A stretch of 16,947 nt of DNA from Flavobacteriaceae bacterium (GTDB lineage: Bacteria > Bacteroidota > Bacteroidia > Flavobacteriales > Flavobacteriaceae). The translations under genes and the position numbers were made by a program. The notes under the pieces were generated by a model. It was not told the origin of the DNA. It saw only the letters and a list, made by a program, of their open reading frames with translations, and ran no database searches. Positions 1 to 7,144 of this stretch are shown here, piece by piece; the first letter of the stretch is position 1, and every line of letters begins with the position of its first letter. The DNA is taken from positions 1 to 16,947 of the forward strand of contig CATEMS010000025.1 in NCBI GenBank assembly GCA_949507465.1. Reading direction: 5' to 3'.

Positions 1-2367
1 CAGCAGCGAGGAAATATGCTCAAGAGTTTGGCGATGTATCTTACTAAAAGGAAACAAGCTTTTTATGAAATTAGCTACAAAACCGGGGCTACAAAGAGAG
101 ATAGTTGGATTGATATAGAAGGAGGGTTTGGAAACTTATTTGCCAATGCTTCACTTAGAAAGTTATTTCCCAACCTAACCTACCACGTGGAGGGAGATCC
201 TATAGATTTATCTCGTGGAGGTCGTTTTATGGCACATCATATTATGGTACCTCGAGAGGGGATTGCTGTTCATATCAACGCATTTAATTTTCCAGTTTGG
301 GGTATGCTAGAAAAGTGTGCTGTAAATTGGATGGCGGGTATGCCGGCCCTTGTGTTGCCAGCTCCTCAAACAGCCTATTTGACTGAGGCTGTGGTACGAG
401 AAATTATTGCCTCTGGAATACTTCCTGAAGGGTCCCTGCAGCTTATAAGCGGTACGGCAAAGAATATTTTGGATACCGTGGTGTCTCAAGACGTGGTTAC
501 CTTCACAGGTTCTGCACACATTGGTAGACAGCTTAAAGCCCATCCGCAATTAACTAAAGAATCTGTACCATTTACCATGGAGGCAGATAGTCTTAATGCA
601 GCAATTTTAGGTCCAGATGCAGTACCAGGTACTCCAGAATTTGACCTTTTTATAAAGGAAGTTCGCAACGAAATGACCGTAAAGTGCGGACAGAAATGTA
701 CTGCCATTCGGCGCATTATTGTCCCGCAAGATGTAGTAGATGATGTGCAAACGGCCTTGTCTAAACAACTAGATAAAGTAACCATCGGTGATCCTAGATT
801 AAAAGAGGTTCGTATGGGGTCATTGGTAAGTAAAAGCCAAAGAGATGCTGTAAAAGAGCAAGTGACAAAATTAGGCCAGACCGCTCAGATGGTCTACGGA
901 GATTTTAATGAATGTAAGGTATTGGGTGCAGATGCGAAAAAAGGAGCATTTTTAAAGCCAATTCTAATGCGCGAAGACGCCCCTTTACAAAATCATAATG
1001 CGCATGTTGTTGAGGCTTTTGGTCCAGTTAGCACCTTGATGCCCTATGATACTTTGCAAGATGCTATTACCTTGGCTAAGATGGGTAAAGGCTCTTTGGT
1101 GAGCTCTGTAGTAACCAATGACGATACATTTGCAAGAGAGTATGCTGTGGGCGCTGCCAGCCATCATGGGCGTATTTTAATTTTAAATCGTGAAAGTGCA
1201 CCTCAAAGTACGGGTCATGGCTCTCCCTTGCCTAGTTTAATCCATGGAGGACCAGGCCGAGCAGGTGGTGGAGAAGAAATGGGTGGTATGCGTGGTATAA
1301 AGCATTACATGCAACGATGTGCCATCCAAGGAAGCCCAACAAGCCTTACAAATGTAACAGGTATATATCAACCAAAGGCTAATTATATAGAGGCTCCAGC
1401 GCATCCCTTCACCTATCATTGGGAAGATATCCAGCCTGGGATGTCTTTAAAAACACACAACAGGACCATCACAGACACAGATATTGTAAACTTTGGAAAT
1501 ATCACCTGGGATCATTTCTACGCACATACAGACATCACAAGTCTTGATGGCAGTATTTTTGAAAAGAGAACTGCACATGGATATTTCATTATCTCTATGG
1601 CTGCAGGATTATTTGTATATCCAAATAAAGGCCCTGTGGCAGCAAACTATGGGCTTGAGGAAATTCGATTTTTACGTCCTATCTATAACAATGATACTTT
1701 GTATGTGAGGTTAACCTGTAAGCAAAAAGTTGATAGGGATTCTAGAGGTAAAGAACATCCAAGTGGTATTGTAAAATGGTATGTTGAGGTGTTTGATGCT
1801 ACTGTTGATAAAGCCAATGCATTGCTTCCAAAAACAGCCCAAAAAGAAGATCCATTGGTATGTATTGCAACCATTTTGACTATGGTAGAAAAAAAGCAAG
1901 AGGTTTTTGTAGAGTTAACCACCCCTGTAATAGAATCTTGTTTGGCTAAACTTACTCAAAATTGTAAGCCAAAATGGGGAATAATGACACCCCAACACAT
2001 GGTAGAACATCTAGAATATACCTATAAGATAGCCTCTGGTGAGTTGCAAGATTTTGATATTAAAACACCAGAGCCACACCTGGAAAAAATCCAAGATAGT
2101 TTATACAACTATGAAAAATTCCCAGAAAATTCTAGCTTTCCACATCTAGAAAAAGATACCTTAGCTACTTTGGTGCATCCAGATTTAGATACCGCCGTGG
2201 CCAAGCTTTTAGAGCAAAGGGATCGATATTTAGATTTCTTTGCAAAGCATCCAGATGGGGTATTAAAAAACCTTGTTTTTGGACACCTCAACAAATACCA
2301 GTGGTATTTATTGGAGAGAAAACATTTAAATCATCATTTTGAGCAGTTTGATCTGCTGGATCAGTAG
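1..2367 (+). CDS. paaZ: Phenylacetate degradation bifunctional protein PaaZ with C-terminal DinB/DUF1569-like domain (5' partial)
   Basis: PaaZ hydrolyses the oxepin-CoA ring and oxidises the resulting semialdehyde with NADP+ in the cytoplasmic aerobic phenylacetyl-CoA pathway. The frame is open from base 1 (codons QQRGN precede the Met at base 16) and aligns with E. coli PaaZ from about its residue 60, so the true start lies upstream and roughly 65 residues are missing. Numbering from that Met: aldehyde dehydrogenase domain 1-440, with FTGSA at 163-167, the general-base Glu in FTMEADSLN (E189) and the catalytic Cys in GQKCTA (C228). A MaoC-type hydratase domain spans about 460-625, with D499 and H504 in WDHFYAH matching E. 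coli D561/H566. E. coli PaaZ (681 aa) ends there. Here about 150 more residues follow (635-783), with WGIMTPQHMVEHL and FGHLN...KHLNHHFEQF, resembling DUF1569/DinB-like helical bundles. The next gene starts 32 bases downstream. PaaZ identity is very sure; the extra domain call is moderate. Confidence 0.95.
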   Translation, partial: QQRGNMLKSLAMYLTKRKQAFYEISYKTGATKRDSWIDIEGGFGNLFANASLRKLFPNLTYHVEGDPIDLSRGGRFMAHHIMVPREGIAVHINAFNFPVWGMLEKCAVNWMAGMPALVLPAPQTAYLTEAVVREIIASGILPEGSLQLISGTAKNILDTVVSQDVVTFTGSAHIGRQLKAHPQLTKESVPFTMEADSLNAAILGPDAVPGTPEFDLFIKEVRNEMTVKCGQKCTAIRRIIVPQDVVDDVQTALSKQLDKVTIGDPRLKEVRMGSLVSKSQRDAVKEQVTKLGQTAQMVYGDFNECKVLGADAKKGAFLKPILMREDAPLQNHNAHVVEAFGPVSTLMPYDTLQDAITLAKMGKGSLVSSVVTNDDTFAREYAVGAASHHGRILILNRESAPQSTGHGSPLPSLIHGGPGRAGGGEEMGGMRGIKHYMQRCAIQGSPTSLTNVTGIYQPKANYIEAPAHPFTYHWEDIQPGMSLKTHNRTITDTDIVNFGNITWDHFYAHTDITSLDGSIFEKRTAHGYFIISMAAGLFVYPNKGPVAANYGLEEIRFLRPIYNNDTLYVRLTCKQKVDRDSRGKEHPSGIVKWYVEVFDATVDKANALLPKTAQKEDPLVCIATILTMVEKKQEVFVELTTPVIESCLAKLTQNCKPKWGIMTPQHMVEHLEYTYKIASGELQDFDIKTPEPHLEKIQDSLYNYEKFPENSSFPHLEKDTLATLVHPDLDTAVAKLLEQRDRYLDFFAKHPDGVLKNLVFGHLNKYQWYLLERKHLNHHFEQFDLLDQ

Positions 2368-2399
2368 GTATATTAACATTCTTTTTTTGAACTAAAATT

Positions 2400-3152
2400 A
2401 TGACAGCACCTTACGTAAAACATACTATAAAAGACGGCATATCAACCATTGAGTTTTTCCACCCAGCGCACAATAGCTTGCCTGGAGATTTGCTCGCTAA
2501 ATTAGCAGATAGCATAACTCAAGCTGGAGAAAATGATGCTGTAAAGGTACTTATACTAAAAAGTGGCGGAGACAGAACCTTTTGCGCAGGAGCTAGTTTT
2601 AAAGAGCTTGTTAGTATCAATGACCCAGAAACAGGACGTATTTTCTTTAGTGGTTTTGCCAATGTTATTAATGCGATGCGTAAATGCCCAAAGTTTATTA
2701 TTGGTCGCATACAAGGTAAAACTGTAGGAGGTGGAGTAGGTCTTGCTAGTGCCACTGATTATTGTATGGCTAGTAAGTTTGCTTCTATAAAACTAAGTGA
2801 GTTAAATGTTGGGATTGGCCCTTTTGTAGTAGGCCCTGCGGTAGCGCGTAAATTAGGCCTTGCTGGGATGTCTCAAATTGCCATAGATGCCAATACCTTC
2901 TATGATGCTCAGTGGGCCCAACAAAAAGGACTGTATGCTAGTGTGCATGAATCTACCCAGGCCTTAGATACTGCCGTACAATTATTGGCAGAAAACTTAT
3001 GTAGGTATAACCCCGAGGCAATGGCTGAAATGAAAAAAGTAATGTGGGCTGGTACAGAACACTGGGATACCCTGCTGAAAGATCGTGCAGCTATTTCGGG
3101 AAGATTAGTACTTAGTGATTTTACCAAACAGACTTTAAAAACATTCAAATGA
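2400..3152 (+). CDS. Enoyl-CoA hydratase/isomerase (crotonase family), paa-associated
   Basis: A 250-residue crotonase-fold protein, the usual family length. The oxyanion-hole segments are visible: FCAGASF at 61-67 and the GGGVGL run at 110-115. The second catalytic Glu of classical hydratases is kept (E134 in KLSELNVGIGP), but the first is Gly (G114 in GGGVGLA). This arrangement is also seen in methylglutaconyl-CoA hydratase-like members. Between paaZ and paaY it most likely acts on the unsaturated acyl-CoA products of ring cleavage, as PaaF (hydratase) or PaaG (ring isomerase) does. The active site does not settle which, so no symbol is assigned. It starts 32 bases after paaZ and its stop overlaps the paaY start (ATGA), implying one mRNA and coupled translation. 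Confidence 0.88.
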   Translation: MTAPYVKHTIKDGISTIEFFHPAHNSLPGDLLAKLADSITQAGENDAVKVLILKSGGDRTFCAGASFKELVSINDPETGRIFFSGFANVINAMRKCPKFIIGRIQGKTVGGGVGLASATDYCMASKFASIKLSELNVGIGPFVVGPAVARKLGLAGMSQIAIDANTFYDAQWAQQKGLYASVHESTQALDTAVQLLAENLCRYNPEAMAEMKKVMWAGTEHWDTLLKDRAAISGRLVLSDFTKQTLKTFK

Positions 3153-3751
3153 TTTATTCTTTTAAAGGCCATATTCCCGTAGTACATGCATCTAGTTTTG
3201 TACATCCATTAGCGGCTGTTACCGGTAATGTTATTATTGGTAAAAACTGTTACATAGGCCCTGGAGCTGCCATTAGGGGAGATTGGGGTGAAATTATCCT
3301 TGAAGATGGTGTGAATGTTCAAGAAAATTGTACGGTGCACATGTTTCCTGGTAAATCTATAGTGCTTCAAGAAGGAGCTCATGTGGGGCATGGGGCAATT
3401 ATTCATGGTGCTAATTTAGGCCGTAACACTATGGTAGGTATGAATAGCGTAATAATGGATGGCGCGGTTATTGCCCAGGATTGCATTGTAGGTGCTATGG
3501 CTTTTGTAAAAGCCGATAGTGTGTTTGCCCCAAGACAACTTATTGTTGGAAATCCAGCCAAGGCTATTAAAGAAGTATCTGAGCAGATGCTAGCCTGGAA
3601 AACAGCGGGTACAAAACTATACCAAAACCTTCCAAAAGACTGTTTGCAAACCCTAAAAGAAGTATCTCCTTTAAGAACAATTCCAAAAGATAGACCCCAG
3701 CAAGAAGACTTCTATAAAACCCTCTCTGAGCTTAAAAAAGAAAAAAATTAG
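3149..3751 (+). CDS. paaY: PaaY-like gamma-carbonic-anhydrase-fold acyl-CoA thioesterase
   Basis: A 200-residue left-handed beta-helix protein made of hexapeptide repeats (for example VTGNVIIGKNCYIGPGAAIRG). The three metal-binding His of the gamma-carbonic anhydrase family are present: H64 in CTVHMF, and H81 and H86 in VGHGAIIHG. PaaY proteins are thioesterases that hydrolyse dead-end ring CoA esters formed when the PaaZ aldehyde self-condenses, freeing CoA. The length matches PaaY (about 196-200) rather than the shorter YrdA/CaiE relatives. The start ATG overlaps the stop of the preceding crotonase gene (ATGA). The stop TAG overlaps the stop of the opposing purT gene. PaaY is preferred over a generic gamma-CA mainly because of the paaZ neighbour. 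Confidence 0.9.
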   Translation: MIYSFKGHIPVVHASSFVHPLAAVTGNVIIGKNCYIGPGAAIRGDWGEIILEDGVNVQENCTVHMFPGKSIVLQEGAHVGHGAIIHGANLGRNTMVGMNSVIMDGAVIAQDCIVGAMAFVKADSVFAPRQLIVGNPAKAIKEVSEQMLAWKTAGTKLYQNLPKDCLQTLKEVSPLRTIPKDRPQQEDFYKTLSELKKEKN

Positions 3752-4914
3752 GGCAGGACCTTTACCTTTTGAGCCAACTCTTTTGCCTTTTGGGTAATGG
3801 CTGAAACATCACTATTTAAAACATCATAACAAACTACAACTCCCATTCTTCTGAAGGGTCTTGAGGTGGGTTTTCCAAAAAGTCTAAAGTCGGTTTTAGG
3901 ACTGTTAGCTAGAACCTCAAGATTTTCAAAATATGGATTTTCTGAATCTTTACTTGCTAAGAGCACAGCACTAGCGCCTGATCTCTCTAGGGTTATTTCT
4001 GTAATTGGCAATCCCAAAATAGCTCTTAAATGCAATTCAAACTCATTAAAGTTTTGAGTGTTTGCCAGGGTTACCATTCCGGTATCATGTGGTCTTGGAG
4101 AGAGTTCAGAGAAATACACTCCGTGTTTATTAGAAACAAAAAATTCTACACCCCAAAGTCCATTTCCAGTTAAGGCAGCGGTAACTTTTTCAGCCATTTC
4201 TTGTGCTGTTTTTAGATGTTGGTCATCCATAAGGGCGGGTTGCCAACTCTCTTGATAATCTCCTCTTTCTTGTCTGTGGCCAATTGGTGGGCAAAATAGG
4301 GTATGACCAGTATGTTGGGTGACTGTTAATAAGGTAATTTCATAATCAAAATCAATAAAGGCTTCCACAATAACCTCTGCTACATCTCCTCTTGACCCCT
4401 GCTGAGAATAAGCCCAAGCCTTATCTATATCTGCTTGGGTTTTAATTGTGCTTTGTCCCTTCCCGCTTGAAGACATTAAGGGCTTTACCACACAAGGCAT
4501 TCCAATTTGTGCTACAGCCTCTCTAAGGGTTTGAGCAGAACTCGCATAGGTGTATGGGGCAGTTTGCAATGCTAGATCTTTAGCAGCCAAATCTCTAATG
4601 GCTTTTCTATTCATGGTGTAATTGGTCGCTTTTGCTGAGGGAACTACAGTATATCCTTGTTCTTGGTAAGCATAAAGACGCTCTGTTCTAATGGCCTCTA
4701 TCTCCGGAACAATATAATCTGGTTTATGTTTTAAAACTATCGCATCAAGAGCGGCTCCATCAAGCATATTTATGACCTCAAACTCATGAGAAACTTGCAT
4801 AGCAGGTGCATTTTTATAGTTATCTACAGCAATTACATATTGTCCTAATCTTTGTGCTGCAATCACAAATTCTTTTCCTAATTCTCCGGCTCCCAATAGT
4901 AGAATTTTTGCCAT
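3748..4914 (-). CDS. purT: Formate-dependent phosphoribosylglycinamide formyltransferase (GAR transformylase 2)
   Basis: PurT uses ATP and formate to formylate GAR in purine synthesis, replacing the folate-dependent PurN step. The ATP-grasp protein is 388 residues, against 392 in E. coli. Visible motifs are the N-terminal LLLGAGELGKE (5-15), INMLDG, IVPEIEAI, the ATP-grasp loop KPLMSSSGKGQS, PIGHRQERGDYQESWQP and the near-invariant SPRPHDTGMVTL. The frame stays open upstream to base 5052, but those 46 residues are Lys/Phe-rich translated spacer with no PurT similarity. The Met at 4914 (MAKILLLG) puts the nucleotide-binding motif at the right distance, and a -7 promoter element lies just upstream. 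It converges on paaY with a 4-base stop overlap. It is transcribed alone, and its link to phenylacetate degradation is probably only positional. Confidence 0.95.
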   Translation of the reverse strand: MAKILLLGAGELGKEFVIAAQRLGQYVIAVDNYKNAPAMQVSHEFEVINMLDGAALDAIVLKHKPDYIVPEIEAIRTERLYAYQEQGYTVVPSAKATNYTMNRKAIRDLAAKDLALQTAPYTYASSAQTLREAVAQIGMPCVVKPLMSSSGKGQSTIKTQADIDKAWAYSQQGSRGDVAEVIVEAFIDFDYEITLLTVTQHTGHTLFCPPIGHRQERGDYQESWQPALMDDQHLKTAQEMAEKVTAALTGNGLWGVEFFVSNKHGVYFSELSPRPHDTGMVTLANTQNFNEFELHLRAILGLPITEITLERSGASAVLLASKDSENPYFENLEVLANSPKTDFRLFGKPTSRPFRRMGVVVCYDVLNSDVSAITQKAKELAQKVKVLP

Positions 4915-4941
4915 AATTGTGCTAATTTTTTGTTTACACAG

Positions 4942-4949
4942 CAAAGTTA
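4942..4949 (-). promoter_or_regulatory. Candidate -7 promoter element of purT
   Basis: Read on the minus strand this is TAACTTTG, an exact match to the Bacteroidota -7 consensus TAnnTTTG. It lies 27 bases upstream of the purT start chosen at 4914, giving a leader of roughly 20 bases. It lies inside the longer open frame, which supports the internal start. No good -33 TTTG is seen at the usual distance, so this rests on the -7 box only. Confidence 0.4.
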
Positions 4950-5080
4950 CTACTAAAAAACAAATTTTTAATTTCTTGAATAACCCCTTTTTTTGCTTGT
5001 GATAAGGTGTTAAAATTCTCACTTTAACCTCATTTTTTAAATACAGATTCACAATTAGTATTACTTTAGTAAAAAAAATT

Positions 5081-5878
5081 ATGAAAAAAATTATACTCAG
5101 TGCTATTTTGGTGCTTATTAGTTCAGTTATTACTGCCCAAGTTCAAAACTATAATGTTGGGGAGGTTGTAGACGATTTTACTGTTACAGATACAGACGGC
5201 AATACATGGAACCTTTATGATTTAACATCTCAAGGAAAATATGTCTATCTCGACTTTTTCTTTGATACCTGTGGACCTTGTCAAGTAACCACCCCCATTT
5301 TTAATGAATTTCATGACACCTATGGCTGTAATCAAGGAAATTTATTTATGATTTCTGTAAACAATGGCACAGATAGCGATGCAGAAGTAATTGCATTTGA
5401 AAATGCCTATGGTGGAGATTTTAACCATGCTCCAGCTGTTAGTGCAGATGGTGGAGCAGGTGCTGTAGATACTAATTTTGGTATTACAGCCTATCCTACG
5501 TATTGTTTAATTGGTGCAGATAACACCCTACTTATTAATGACATTTGGCCTATCTCAAACCTGTCAACATTTACAAATACAATACCCACTGCTGCAAATG
5601 CTGAGGTAATGGAATGTTCATTAGCTGTTGCTGAGACTACAGGCATAGATTTTACCATTTATCCAAACCCTAGCTCAGGATCTGATATCCATATAACCTT
5701 AGCCTTGGATACAACCTCTGCTAGTGTTGTTGTTTATAATATCTTAGGTAGTGTTGTGTATACAAAAACAGTTTCACAAAACACCTTTACAATAGATCCT
5801 ATTGTAACAAGTGGAAGTTATATTGTGAGTATTACAACACCAATTGGTACAGTGAACAAAAGCTTAATAGTACAGTAA
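5081..5878 (+). CDS. Secreted thioredoxin-like protein with T9SS C-terminal sorting domain
   Basis: A 265-residue exported protein. Residues 1-20 form a Sec signal peptide (Lys-Lys start, hydrophobic core, cleavage after TAQ). Residues 25-165 are a TlpA/AhpC-like thioredoxin domain with redox motif CGPC at 64-67 in FFDTCGPCQVTTPIF, and a candidate cis-Pro at P139 in ITAYPTYCLIG. Residues 191-265 are a type A T9SS sorting domain: it opens with FTIYPNPSSG, carries VVVYNILGSVVY, and ends GSYIVSITT...KSLIVQ. T9SS cargo is released or anchored at the cell surface, so the CGPC site would act outside the cell. Extra Cys at 83, 142 and 179 could form disulfides. It is divergent from purT across a 166-base spacer and ends at a bidirectional hairpin. 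The fold and export route are clear; the substrate is unknown. Confidence 0.85.
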   Translation: MKKIILSAILVLISSVITAQVQNYNVGEVVDDFTVTDTDGNTWNLYDLTSQGKYVYLDFFFDTCGPCQVTTPIFNEFHDTYGCNQGNLFMISVNNGTDSDAEVIAFENAYGGDFNHAPAVSADGGAGAVDTNFGITAYPTYCLIGADNTLLINDIWPISNLSTFTNTIPTAANAEVMECSLAVAETTGIDFTIYPNPSSGSDIHITLALDTTSASVVVYNILGSVVYTKTVSQNTFTIDPIVTSGSYIVSITTPIGTVNKSLIVQ

Positions 5879-5899
5879 GGAGAATTTCTATCCCAAATA

Positions 5900-5931
5900 A
5901 AAAAAAGCACTGAATTTTCAGTACTTTTTTT
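5900..5931. terminator. Bidirectional intrinsic terminator
   Basis: An A-tract, AG, then ACTGA paired with TCAGT across a 4-base loop, then CT and a T-tract. One C/A mismatch interrupts the stem (5908 with 5923). It lies 21 bases after the stop of the plus-strand thioredoxin gene and 18 bases beyond the stop of the minus-strand aminotransferase, so it serves both convergent genes. Confidence 0.75.
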
Positions 5932-5949
5932 GTTTGAAAAATAAGGAAG

Positions 5950-7140
5950 CTACTCAAGCAACGCTTCTTTTATTTGCCTAATAGCATTTGTGATGTCATC
6001 ATTAGATGCCGCATAAGAGATACGGATACAATTAGGATCTCCAAAAGCCTCTCCGGTTACAGTAGCTACTTTTGCGTTTTCCAATAAAAAGAGAGAGAAA
6101 TCAGTTGCATTATTTATTTGAGTTCCTTTAAGTGTTTTTCCAAAGTAATAAGAAATATCTGGAAACACATAAAAGGCACCCTGAGGCACGTTAATTTTAA
6201 ATCCATCTATCTCTGAAAGTAAGCCCAAAATCAAGCTGCGTCTATCCTTAAATGCATCTATCATGTATTTGATTTTACTTGGAGAGTGCTCAAGGGCAGT
6301 AACGGCAGCTTTTTGACCAATACAATTAGCGCCACTTGTTACTTGACCTTGCATTTTATTACAAGCTCTGGCTATATACTCAGGGGCGCCCATATACCCA
6401 ATTCTCCACCCTGTCATAGAAAACGCTTTTGAGAGACCATTAACGGTAACTGTGCGGTCATACATGTCTTGGAATTGGGCCATAGAGGCATGCTGTTGGG
6501 TAAAGTTTATATGTTCATAAATTTCATCACTAATTACAATAATATCTGGGTATTTTACCAAAACATCTGCCAGGGCTCTTAGCTCTTGAGTACTATATAC
6601 CGACCCACTTGGATTACATGGGCTACTGTAAATCATCATTTTTGTTTTTGGGGTAATGGCCATTTCAAGTTCTTGGGGAGTAACTTTAAAATCTGTATCT
6701 ATAGATGTTTTTATCTCCACGGGTACACCGCCAGCAACTTTAGAAATATCACTATAGCTAACCCAGTAGGGTGCTGGTAATAAAACTTCGTCTCCCGGGT
6801 TTAACAATACTTGCGCAAGATTATAAAGAGATTGCTTGGCCCCAGTAGATACTACTATCTCAGATGCCGTGTAGCTAAGGTTGTTATCTCTTTTAAACTT
6901 ATGTATAATGGCCTGTTTAAGGTCTGCATACCCATCTACAGGTGTGTAGGAATGATAATTATCTTCTACAGCTTTAATGGCTGAATTTTTAACAAACTCA
7001 GGCACTGTAAAGTCTGGCTCTCCGAGACTCAACCCTATAATATGTTCACCTGCTTGTCTTAGTTCTCTTGCTTTTGCTGCCATGGCTAGTGTTGCAGAGG
7101 TAGCCATGTTATTTATTCTGGTAGAAAGTTTCTGATTCAT
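5950..7140 (-). CDS. Pyridoxal-phosphate-dependent aspartate aminotransferase (class I, AAT-I beta type)
   Basis: A 396-residue fold-type I PLP enzyme, probably transferring the amino group between aspartate and 2-oxoglutarate in the cytoplasm. Landmarks, numbered from the start at 7140: SLGEPDF at the N-terminus, CNPSGS with N176, ISDEIYEH with D205 and Y208, the PLP-binding Lys in GLSKAF (K238), GWRIGY with R246, and the substrate carboxylate-binding Arg in CIRISYA (R373). An ATG at 7152 would add MHNI and overlap the desaturase by 8 bases. The second Met (MNQKLSTRINNM) gives the usual N-terminus of flavobacterial homologues and lies 4 bases after the desaturase stop, so it is preferred. 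It probably depends on the desaturase promoter. Related enzymes of similar sequence can use other amino acids, so exact substrate is inferred. Confidence 0.9.
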   Translation of the reverse strand: MNQKLSTRINNMATSATLAMAAKARELRQAGEHIIGLSLGEPDFTVPEFVKNSAIKAVEDNYHSYTPVDGYADLKQAIIHKFKRDNNLSYTASEIVVSTGAKQSLYNLAQVLLNPGDEVLLPAPYWVSYSDISKVAGGVPVEIKTSIDTDFKVTPQELEMAITPKTKMMIYSSPCNPSGSVYSTQELRALADVLVKYPDIIVISDEIYEHINFTQQHASMAQFQDMYDRTVTVNGLSKAFSMTGWRIGYMGAPEYIARACNKMQGQVTSGANCIGQKAAVTALEHSPSKIKYMIDAFKDRRSLILGLLSEIDGFKINVPQGAFYVFPDISYYFGKTLKGTQINNATDFSLFLLENAKVATVTGEAFGDPNCIRISYAASNDDITNAIRQIKEALLE

Positions 7141-7144
7141 GATG

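Noticed and set aside
3..44. A frame-3 reading (AARKYAQEFGDVSY then stop) that looks like a protein fragment preceding a frameshift in paaZ.
   Set aside because: Frame 1 (QQRGNMLKSLAMYLTKRKQ) aligns directly with E. coli PaaZ ERAAMLKAVAKHLLSEKER and continues without a break, so the other reading is a coincidence and no frameshift is needed.
4915..5052. 46-residue N-terminal extension of purT starting at 5052.
   Set aside because: The extension is translated A/T-rich spacer with no PurT similarity, the PurT nucleotide motif starts right after the Met at 4914, and a -7 promoter box lies within the extension.
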